Source of the DNA: Nonlabens antarcticus
GTDB taxonomy: Bacteria; Bacteroidota; Bacteroidia; Flavobacteriales; Flavobacteriaceae
Direction of reading: 5' to 3'
DNA length: 64,000 nucleotides
Assembly: GCF_015356755.1 (NCBI RefSeq)
Contig: NZ_JADFCO010000063.1
Location: 305,000-368,999 of the forward strand
How positions within the stretch are numbered: position 1 is the first letter of the stretch; each line of letters starts with the position of its first letter. The notes beneath the pieces were generated by a model. It worked only from the letters and a program-made list of their open reading frames with translations. It was not told the origin of the DNA and searched no databases. Positions 1 to 6,105 of the stretch are shown piece after piece. The position numbers and the translations under genes are program-made.

Positions 1-172
1 TCCATAAGTTTTTATTACCACGCATTATGATGTGGCCACCACGACCACCATCACCACCGTCGGGACCACCCTTATCGATGTACTTCTCACGGTGCAAGTG
101 GGTACTTCCCTTACCTCCACGACCGGATTCCAAGTGTACTTTAGTATAGTCTACAAAATTTCCTTCAGTCAT
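1..172 (-). CDS. obg: GTPase Obg/CgtA, N-terminal fragment (partial)
   Basis: Only the first 57 codons lie in the window; the gene runs off the left edge. The translation begins [19 protein letters not shown] and continues with the Gly-rich stretch [19 protein letters not shown], which is typical of the Obg fold (glycine-rich type II helices) that precedes the GTPase domain. Obg is an essential ribosome-associated GTPase acting in large-subunit maturation and stress responses. The ATG at 172 is the natural start because it matches the family N-terminus. It is transcribed in the same direction as the hpt-adk gene upstream, but a 243-base gap with a heptanucleotide tandem repeat separates them, so it may have its own promoter. 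Confidence 0.93.
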   Translation of the reverse strand, partial: MTEGNFVDYTKVHLESGRGGKGSTHLHREKYIDKGGPDGGDGGRGGHIIMRGNKNLW

Positions 173-187
173 GGTATTGTAATTAAT

Positions 188-243
188 GCCTATTGCCTAT
201 TGCCTATTGCCTATTGCCTATTGCCTATTGCCTATTGCCTATT
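188..243. repeat. Heptanucleotide tandem repeat, 8 x GCCTATT
   Basis: Eight perfect head-to-tail copies of GCCTATT (AATAGGC on the minus strand). The array begins 16 bases upstream of the obg start codon, so it probably sits in the obg leader or promoter region. Perfect short arrays of this kind change copy number by replication slippage. A multiple of seven in a leader would change spacing, not reading frame. Confidence 0.97.
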
Positions 244-414
244 GAAAAATAAAAATTTCAAATGGACTACCAGCTTTTCTATACGTAATTTTATGGATAT
301 AAACGCGTGACATTCAAACCTTGAAAGTCAAACTATCATCCTTTAATTATTTGCAAATCCATCTGGAAGGATGTGAATTAAAGTCTCAACGTTGAAAGTT
401 TAACTCAAAACGAT

Positions 415-1518
415 TTACAGTTTATCAAATTCTGCGCTCAATCGTTTTGTGATTTCATCAATGGATCCCTCCCCATTAACGCCGTAATATTTATCTAATT
501 TCTGATAATAATTCTTGAGCGGTGCCGTCTGTCTGTAGTACACGCTAATGCGCCCACGTATTACTTGCTCGTTAGCATCGTCGGGACGTCCACTGCTCTT
601 TCCTCTTTCTAATAAACGTTCTACGAGAACTTCATCATCCACCTCTAGTGCCACCATTCCACTTACTCCTGTTCCTTTACCTTCTAGTAGATTATCAAGA
701 GCTTTAGCTTGTGCGTCAGTTCTAGGAAATCCATCAAAAATGAATCCTGCTCCATTTGGAGTTTTTTCCACTTCAGCTTTCAACATTTTGATCGTGACTT
801 CATCTGGAACTAAATTTCCTTTATCCATGAAGGATTTGGCTAATATTCCCAGGTCAGTAGAATTCTTGATATTGTATCTAAAAACATCTCCTGTCGAGAT
901 ATGAACAAGACCATATTTCTCTTTTAAACGTTCTGCCTGAGTTCCTTTTCCCGCTCCTGGAGGACCGAATAGCACTATATTTTTCATAGGGTTAGTCTGT
1001 ACGTAAAGTTCGGGCAGGTTGCGCCCTAAATTGTTATAATCCATGCCGTAGCCTACGACAAATTTATTCTCAATATTTTGACCTACATAATCAATTTTCA
1101 ACTGTCGGTTGTAAACTTCTGGTTTTAGAAATAAGGTCGCAATATAAAGTGCAGAAGGATTGTGGGATTTAAGCTTTCGCGAAAGCGCATCTATTGTAAG
1201 TCCCGTATCTACAATGTCTTCAACAATAATTACCGCACGATCGGTAAGATCAACATCCAGCTCCATATCCAGTCGTATCTCTCCTGTAGATGAAGTCCCT
1301 TCATAACTACTCGTGCGCAAGAATGCAACCTCACAATCACCCATGAATTTCCGGGTCAGGTCTGCCAGAACCATATAACTTCCATTCAAAACTCCCAAAA
1401 AAATAGGGTTTTTGTCCTTTAAGTCTCGATTGATTTGATAGGCAAGGTTTTCCACAGCGCCATCAATCTCTTTTACACTCAAAAAGGGCTTAAAATAAAG
1501 GTCGTGAATTTTACGCAA
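415..1518 (-). CDS. adk: Fused hypoxanthine phosphoribosyltransferase - adenylate kinase
   Basis: Two enzymes in one 367-residue chain. Residues 1-175 are a purine phosphoribosyltransferase with the PRPP loop VEDIVDTG at 99-106; it converts hypoxanthine/guanine plus PRPP to IMP/GMP. Residues 178-367 are a short-form adenylate kinase starting MKNIVLFGPPGAGKGT, with the P-loop at 185-192, the AMP-site STGD, and DGFPR; it equilibrates ATP, ADP and AMP. The second domain starts with a Met, as if two adjacent genes had joined. The start is TTG at 1518 (no ATG nearby), preceded by a TATCTTTG promoter box. A copy of the CGCTTTCGCGAAAGCG-type palindrome encodes LSRK just after the PRPP loop (112-115). 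Neighbour obg lies downstream. The domain assignment is firm; whether both activities remain is inferred. Confidence 0.93.
   Translation of the reverse strand: MRKIHDLYFKPFLSVKEIDGAVENLAYQINRDLKDKNPIFLGVLNGSYMVLADLTRKFMGDCEVAFLRTSSYEGTSSTGEIRLDMELDVDLTDRAVIIVEDIVDTGLTIDALSRKLKSHNPSALYIATLFLKPEVYNRQLKIDYVGQNIENKFVVGYGMDYNNLGRNLPELYVQTNPMKNIVLFGPPGAGKGTQAERLKEKYGLVHISTGDVFRYNIKNSTDLGILAKSFMDKGNLVPDEVTIKMLKAEVEKTPNGAGFIFDGFPRTDAQAKALDNLLEGKGTGVSGMVALEVDDEVLVERLLERGKSSGRPDDANEQVIRGRISVYYRQTAPLKNYYQKLDKYYGVNGEGSIDEITKRLSAEFDKL
1173..1186. repeat. Dispersed palindrome copy (in hpt-adk)
   Basis: GCTTTCGCGAAAGC, a perfect 14-base inverted repeat. In the gene's frame it encodes LSRK directly after the PRPP-binding loop. 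Confidence 0.95.
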
Positions 1519-1534
1519 TGCTGATAATTTTTTG

Positions 1535-1542
1535 CAAAGATA
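1535..1542 (-). promoter_or_regulatory. Bacteroidota -7 box TATCTTTG for hpt-adk
   Basis: Minus-strand TATCTTTG matches the TAnnTTTG consensus of the Bacteroidota primary sigma factor. It lies 16 bases before the TTG start at 1518, leaving a leader of about 10 bases. Confidence 0.6.
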
Positions 1543-1633
1543 GTCATTTGAAAAAAGGAGGTGTTCTAATAATGAGAGTATGTAACTCTTGTTTATTTTA
1601 AAATTATTATCCTATCAGATTATGTGTTTTATC

Positions 1634-1712
1634 TGGGCGTTGCCTGCGGCCGGGCTTTACGTTACAATCTTTTTTATGACAATGCATTTCATGCATGAGT
1701 CATAAAAAAGGA
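1634..1712. repeat. Intergenic GC-rich element with strong inverted repeat
   Basis: A GC-rich block (GGGCGTTGCCTGCGGCCGGG) is followed by a long inverted repeat: TTTTTTATGAC at 1670-1680 pairs with GTCATAAAAAA at 1699-1709, and ATGCAT at 1682-1687 pairs with ATGCAT at 1691-1696. From memory, similar GGGCGTT...CGGGCTTT...CAATCTTTT blocks recur between genes in many Flavobacteriaceae. It lies between divergently transcribed hpt-adk and purK, so it is not a simple terminator. Its role is unknown. Confidence 0.7.
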
Positions 1713-1772
1713 TTTTCACTTCAATCACTAACGCAAGCCTAGAGTCATCATTTAGAACCAAAATAGAACGTG

Positions 1773-1780
1773 TATTTTTG
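1773..1780 (+). promoter_or_regulatory. -7 box TATTTTTG for purK
   Basis: Exact TAnnTTTG match ending four bases before the purK ATG at 1785. With the usual distance to the start site this places transcription at or next to the ATG, suggesting a leaderless message. Confidence 0.6.
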
Positions 1781-1784
1781 ACAC

Positions 1785-2927
1785 ATGGAACAGACACTTT
1801 TTTCATCAGATTTTAGGTTAGGAATTCTAGGCGGTGGCCAGCTAGGAAAAATGATGTTGTACACTACCCGCAAATGGGATGTGCAGACATATGTTATGGA
1901 TATGGAAGACACCGCACCTGCGTTTGAGGGCTGCACCGTTTTCTTTGAAGGTGATATTATGGATTATGAGGCTGTCATGGAATTTGGCCGTCAGGTTGAT
2001 GTTCTTACTATAGAAATTGAAAACGTAAATGTGCAAGCTTTAGAAGATCTGGAAGCAGAAGGTGTTGCAGTCTCGCCTAGTGCCAAGGTTCTGAACTTAA
2101 TCCGCAATAAAGCGACCCAGAAAACCTTTTATCAGGAATACCAGCTTCCAACAGCAGCCTTTGAAATCTTAGAAAAACCAGACCCAAACACAAAACGCAA
2201 TTTCCCATTCATCTGGAAAAGTGCTGAAGGCGGTTACGACGGCAAAGGTGTAAAAGTAATCCGAACAGCTACTGACCTGAAGGACCTTCCTCACGAAGAA
2301 TGCATTTATGAAGACCTGGTTGATTTTGAAATGGAACTTGCAGTCATCGTTGCGCGCAATTCAAATGGCAAGATAAAAACATATCCTGTGGTAGAAATGG
2401 AATTCCATCCAGAAGCAAACCAAGTAGAATATGTAATCTGTCCAGCGCGAATTTCAAATGAAGTTTCTGAAAAGGCTCGCGATCTCGCACTTAAAGTATC
2501 CCAAGCCTATGATCACGTAGGATTACTGGCCGTTGAATTATTTCTTACTAAAAATGGAGAACTCCTTATCAATGAGGTGGCACCACGACCCCACAATTCA
2601 GGTCACTACTCCATTGAGGGATCTGTGACAGACCAGTTTGAGCAGCATATACGCTGTATTTTGAACCTACCTTTAGGTTCTACCGATACTGTAAAACCAG
2701 CCGTAATGGTCAATCTTGTAGGAGAAGAAGGCTACACTGGAAACGTTATTTATGATGGTATAGAAGAAATTCTTGCCATGCCAGGCGTGACACCACACAT
2801 CTATGGTAAAAAGCAAACCCGACCTTTTAGAAAAATGGGTCATGTTACTGTGGTGGCTGATGATATTGAAACAGCGAGAAGCTTAGCTGAAGAAGTGAAG
2901 CGGAAAATCAGGGTGATTAGTTCCTAG
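1785..2927 (+). CDS. purK: 5-(carboxyamino)imidazole ribonucleotide synthase PurK
   Basis: PurK is the ATP-dependent carboxylation enzyme of purine synthesis, making N5-CAIR from AIR and bicarbonate. The 380-residue chain is of family length and has the ATP-grasp layout: N-terminal GILGGGQLGKMM (about residues 13-24), the ATP-binding part with KSAEGGYDGKGV, and the C-terminal NEVAPRPHNSGHYSIE signature. The start ATG at 1785 lies four bases behind a TATTTTTG box. The partner purE, often adjacent, is not in view; a five-copy heptanucleotide repeat begins within the stop codon. Two other purine genes (hpt-adk next door, purH at 50 kb) are in the window but not in the same operon. Confidence 0.96.
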   Translation: MEQTLFSSDFRLGILGGGQLGKMMLYTTRKWDVQTYVMDMEDTAPAFEGCTVFFEGDIMDYEAVMEFGRQVDVLTIEIENVNVQALEDLEAEGVAVSPSAKVLNLIRNKATQKTFYQEYQLPTAAFEILEKPDPNTKRNFPFIWKSAEGGYDGKGVKVIRTATDLKDLPHEECIYEDLVDFEMELAVIVARNSNGKIKTYPVVEMEFHPEANQVEYVICPARISNEVSEKARDLALKVSQAYDHVGLLAVELFLTKNGELLINEVAPRPHNSGHYSIEGSVTDQFEQHIRCILNLPLGSTDTVKPAVMVNLVGEEGYTGNVIYDGIEEILAMPGVTPHIYGKKQTRPFRKMGHVTVVADDIETARSLAEEVKRKIRVISS

Positions 2928-2961
2928 GTATGAGGTATGAGGTATGAGGTATGAGGTATGA
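2927..2961. repeat. Heptanucleotide tandem repeat, 5 x GGTATGA
   Basis: Five perfect copies of GGTATGA begin on the last base of the purK stop codon. Copy-number change would leave the protein unaltered. Same unit length as the array before obg, but a different sequence. Confidence 0.95.
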
Positions 2962-3077
2962 GGAAAATAGATTTTCTAGTTTAGATTCCGGACAATTTCA
3001 TTTTTTTGTACAGTTATTGCTTTGCTAAGTTAAAGTGGGAAAGCTCCTTTCCTAGAAATAGGAAATGAGGATTTTGA

Positions 3078-3092
3078 AGCGGCGCAGCCGCT
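3078..3092. repeat. Small GC-rich inverted repeat
   Basis: AGCGGC-GCA-GCCGCT, a perfect 6-base stem with a 3-base loop, about 150 bases after purK and just before the first long direct repeat. There is no T-run, so terminator function is doubtful. Confidence 0.6.
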
Positions 3093-3095
3093 CAG

Positions 3096-3199
3096 AAGAC
3101 AGATAGGTTGAAATTTCGTCATAATGAATTGAATTTTAGTTTCGATACCACTGTTGTTCGATTTCTTCTTATTGCAACACTATTGATATGATGATCATT
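3096..3199. repeat. Direct repeat, left copy, flanking the DUF6624-like gene
   Basis: About 105 bases that align with 4072-4181: both begin AAGAC, share AAATTGAATTTTAG or TGAATTGAATTTTAG, then a matching TTTCTTC..TTG.AAC segment, and end with a shared CATT. The copies are diverged with small gaps but clearly collinear. Confidence 0.75.
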
Positions 3200-3215
3200 C
3201 CTAATGATTTACTTT

Positions 3216-3998
3216 TCAAGCTTCACTGGTAACTCTTTCCATTTCTTCTTCAATTTTCAAACCTTGACGTGATAAGTAGACTCTTAAACTTTCTTGAAAT
3301 CCCATTTGTCGGCGTCTTTGATAGACATTTTTAGGATCGAACATTTTATAAAGCCTTCCATTTTTAATCTGAGTTCCATAAATTTGAGGTTGATTATTTA
3401 GCAATAAAAATCGGTCTTGAAGTAAAGCTAAAAAATTCTTTGGTAATTTTCCATTGGCAATAATAGACTTGAAATCGTCATAATAATGAGCTATCCATTT
3501 AGCATCTGAATGTTGTAATACGAGAAAGATTCCTAAATATCCGCGAAAGTCTCTTAATTGATTTTTTGGAAACCCGCATTGTTCTGTCAAGGATACAAAA
3601 AATTGCAGGTTTTCACGATCTACCGTCTGCATATCACCTATACCTTCATTTCTAACCAACTGGTCTTTTTTATAAATACTTAAAAAATCATCGTTTATAT
3701 TGTTACAAGAAACCTCAACGAGTTGGACCTGGGAGATGGGATTTGAATATAATTCTAAGAGACTATCGATAATTTTCACATAAGAGTCCTCCTCCAATAA
3801 CAGTATTGGTTTAATCTGTCCCTTTTCAAATTGAGGCTCAATCGCTGACTTATTTTTGTTTTGTTTTTCAGATTGCCTTTGATCCGACTGCTCTTTTTTA
3901 CAACCTGAGAAAATCAGCAGCAGCATAAATCCTAATAAACGAAATCGTAGAAGGCGCTTAATTAAAGCTTGTTGAATTAAAAAGGTTGATCTAATCAT
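3216..3998 (-). CDS. DUF6624-like lipoprotein, function unknown
   Basis: A 260-residue protein with an N-terminal hydrophobic segment and lipobox LIFSGC near residues 28-33, so probably a membrane-anchored lipoprotein; a Lys/Gln-rich linker follows. The C-terminal two thirds has the pattern I associate with DUF6624: QCGFPK, LVLQHSDAKW, LLQDRFLLL, QIYGTQ, then DPKNVYQRRRQMGF. No catalytic role is established for that family to my knowledge. It stands alone, between purK and the SDR operon, and is bracketed by diverged direct repeats of about 105 bases, which suggests the gene came or was duplicated as a unit. The family call is from memory of motifs; moderately sure. Confidence 0.65.
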   Translation of the reverse strand: MIRSTFLIQQALIKRLLRFRLLGFMLLLIFSGCKKEQSDQRQSEKQNKNKSAIEPQFEKGQIKPILLLEEDSYVKIIDSLLELYSNPISQVQLVEVSCNNINDDFLSIYKKDQLVRNEGIGDMQTVDRENLQFFVSLTEQCGFPKNQLRDFRGYLGIFLVLQHSDAKWIAHYYDDFKSIIANGKLPKNFLALLQDRFLLLNNQPQIYGTQIKNGRLYKMFDPKNVYQRRRQMGFQESLRVYLSRQGLKIEEEMERVTSEA

Positions 3999-4071
3999 GT
4001 TTTATATGACCTTGATGGATTTTAAATTTATAAGCAAAACTTGTTTAATGAGAAAAAAAAGGTGAATTCTA

Positions 4072-4181
4072 AAGACGGAAAGGTTGGAGTTCCGTGATAG
4101 TAAATTGAATTTTAGCTGGTGATATCAATGGTGTTTCCGTCAATTTTCTTCAATTGTAACGTATTTGAGAACGTGAACATT
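4072..4181. repeat. Direct repeat, right copy, flanking the DUF6624-like gene
   Basis: Partner of 3096-3199, same orientation; see that entry. It lies upstream of the lipoprotein gene start and may contain its promoter. Confidence 0.75.
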
Positions 4182-4208
4182 TTGACTTATGCACGCTCTA
4201 TAAGAAAA

Positions 4209-4239
4209 GCTCCTCAGATGTAAAATCTTGTCGAGGAGC
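4209..4239 (-). terminator. Possible terminator downstream of the SDR gene
   Basis: GCTCCTC (4209-4215) pairs with GAGGAGC (4233-4239) across a 17-base loop; read on the minus strand it is followed by TTTTCTTA. The long loop lowers confidence. The remaining bases between 3999 and 4308 hold the direct repeat and nothing else recognised. Confidence 0.45.
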
Positions 4240-4308
4240 ATTTAATTATCGGTAGATAATAATTTTACTCTCAGCGGTTTTAAATCAAAAATCTCCAATC
4301 AAAAAACC

Positions 4309-4992
4309 CTACGGCGTACTACTACTCACTTCAAGCGTCTTTCCATTATAGAATTTATTTCCGGTCAAGGCAAATTCCATAATATATTGAGCCATTTCTT
4401 TAGGTTGCAATGGTGCGTCGTAACCTGGAAACGCTTCAGCGAGCATTTCTGTTTGTACGGCCCCTAGTGCAAGCGTGTTGAAAGCAGGTCCGTTTTCTTT
4501 GTATTCTTCGGCGAGCAACTCAAAAAGTGTAATAACCGCGGCTTTTGCGCTGCTGTAAGCGGCTAGTCCTGGGAATTTTGAACTGCCTTGAATGCCGCCC
4601 ATGGAACTTATTGCAACCACGTGGGAGTTGGAATTCATCAACGGCAATAACCCTTGGGTTAATCCAGCCACGCCATAAACATTGACTTCATAACAATTCT
4701 TAAAGTCGGCTTTTGTGAGTTCTTCAAACGGTTTATTAACTAAAAAACCCGCATTGTGAATCAAGATATCTACTTTATCAAAACGCTTTTTAATTGCTGA
4801 AACCGCACTTTCTATACTGGATTCCTGTGCTAGATCACAAGAGATAGCAGTAATTCTAGAATTGTTGAGTTCTTGAATGGGAGCACGCTTTCGCGAAAGC
4901 GCGATCACTTCATCCCCATTAGCAGCAAATAGCTGAGCCAATTCAAATCCTATACCGCGGCTGGTGCCTGTTACTACTATATTTTTACTCAT
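4309..4992 (-). CDS. SDR family NAD(P)-dependent oxidoreductase
   Basis: A classical short-chain dehydrogenase/reductase of 227 residues. The cofactor motif TGTSRGIG is at residues 8-15, NAG at about 80-82, the catalytic Ser in AISSMGG, and YSSAK gives the Tyr-x-x-x-Lys pair. The substrate cannot be told from sequence. The palindrome encodes LSRKR at residues 32-36, right at the end of the second beta strand, where SDRs choose NADP over NAD by basic residues; the repeat may therefore influence cofactor preference (inference). The gene overlaps the end of the M28 peptidase gene by 8 bases and is surely cotranscribed with it. Confidence 0.9.
   Translation of the reverse strand: MSKNIVVTGTSRGIGFELAQLFAANGDEVIALSRKRAPIQELNNSRITAISCDLAQESSIESAVSAIKKRFDKVDILIHNAGFLVNKPFEELTKADFKNCYEVNVYGVAGLTQGLLPLMNSNSHVVAISSMGGIQGSSKFPGLAAYSSAKAAVITLFELLAEEYKENGPAFNTLALGAVQTEMLAEAFPGYDAPLQPKEMAQYIMEFALTGNKFYNGKTLEVSSSTP
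4886..4901. repeat. Dispersed palindrome copy (in SDR gene)
   Basis: Full CGCTTTCGCGAAAGCG; encodes LSRKR at residues 32-36 of the oxidoreductase. Confidence 0.97.
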
Positions 4993-5983
4993 TAGGAATC
5001 GGGTTCATCTTTAAGCCGTTATCGTTCGCGAGGAAGAATAATCCGGGCAATGTAGCATCAACAACTTTAGACATATGCTGTGCATTAATTCCTGAAATCT
5101 CGTCGCCCACTTTGTGATAATGGTCAAAATTTGTAAAGTCAAAAGTGCTCAAGGTTTGAGAAGGAACATTGAATTCCTGATAAAAACCATAGTTGTCTGA
5201 TCGCATAAACAAATTCATTTGAGCGGCTGCTTCTAGTTTTCCCGTAACTACACGGTCCTTATTTTCTTGATTGAAAATTTCCCCCATATTTGAGGTGTCA
5301 TATCCTGTTAAATAGGCAATATATGGTTTGTCCAACATAGGAGTTCCCGTCATTTCATAATTAATCATAGCAACTACATTCTCTCCAGATGCCTTCATTT
5401 GAGCAGCCAATTGTCGAGAACCGACCAACCCTTTTTCTTCTGCAGAAAACAAAGCGAAAACTACTTTGCGACGGTTGAAATCTAATTTCTTGAAAAGCTC
5501 TGCAATCGCAAGAACACTCGCCGTTCCTGTAGCATTATCATTAGCACCGTTTGCAATGCTATCGCCTGCAACGGCTTGAATGATCCCGATGTGATCGTAA
5601 TGTGCACCTATAACGATAGTCTCTTTCATCAATTCCTTATCGTTACCTGGCATCACTGCCACTACGTTATTTCCAGAAATACCGTCCGTGGTAAATGGCT
5701 GCATATACTCCTCATTATAAGGTGCGATACCCAATGCTTCAAATCGATCTGCTAAATATGCGGCAGCTTTATCAATTCCTTCTGTTCCAGTTTCCCGTCC
5801 CATTAATTCATCGCTTGCCAGATATTGAACGTCAATAGCTATTTGGGTTGGGTTACTTACTGGTAAAACTATTCGGTTTTCCTTGGTCGAACCAGAACCC
5901 ATCGATCCATTATCACTACGTTTAGTGGTGCCACAAGATGCCAGAGTTATAGCTGCTATTGCAACGAGAAATAAATTTTTCAT
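4985..5983 (-). CDS. M28 family zinc aminopeptidase, lipoprotein
   Basis: Secreted or envelope-anchored metallopeptidase of 332 residues. A signal peptide with lipobox LASC (Cys about 17) predicts an outer-membrane or periplasmic lipoprotein. M28 zinc-site motifs are visible in order: GAHYDH, NGANDNATGTA, SAEEKGLVGS, and a late His in FDHYHKVGD. Such enzymes release N-terminal amino acids from peptides. First gene of a two-gene unit with the SDR gene (8-base overlap). A near-consensus box TATTTTTA on the minus strand (6005-6012) lies about 20 bases before the start and may be the promoter. Confidence 0.93.
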   Translation of the reverse strand: MKNLFLVAIAAITLASCGTTKRSDNGSMGSGSTKENRIVLPVSNPTQIAIDVQYLASDELMGRETGTEGIDKAAAYLADRFEALGIAPYNEEYMQPFTTDGISGNNVVAVMPGNDKELMKETIVIGAHYDHIGIIQAVAGDSIANGANDNATGTASVLAIAELFKKLDFNRRKVVFALFSAEEKGLVGSRQLAAQMKASGENVVAMINYEMTGTPMLDKPYIAYLTGYDTSNMGEIFNQENKDRVVTGKLEAAAQMNLFMRSDNYGFYQEFNVPSQTLSTFDFTNFDHYHKVGDEISGINAQHMSKVVDATLPGLFFLANDNGLKMNPIPNE

Positions 5984-6056
5984 AAGAAATGTTAGTTAGT
6001 GTCGTAAAAATAAGCAATCAAAAGACCGTTTGAAAAACAAAGTCCCGCAATCGCAC

Positions 6057-6085
6057 AAAAAAGCCGATCAAATGATCGGCTTTTT
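6057..6085 (-). terminator. Rho-independent terminator after pdhC
   Basis: Stem GCCGATCA (6063-6070) / TGATCGGC (6073-6080) with flanking A- and T-runs on both sides, so it can work in either direction. It lies 20 bases beyond the E2 stop codon. Confidence 0.88.
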
Positions 6086-6105
6086 GAATATGAATGGAAT
6101 ATTTC

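Noticed and set aside
188..243. Regular repeats as a CRISPR array
   Set aside because: Units are seven bases, directly adjacent, without spacers, and no cas genes are in the window.
32..310. Plus-strand open frame across the obg start and the heptanucleotide array
   Set aside because: It is antisense to obg and its repeated PIAYCLL residues come only from the tandem repeat; no start signal.
1634..1712. Terminator shared by hpt-adk and purK
   Set aside because: Both genes are transcribed away from it; it is in a divergent promoter region.
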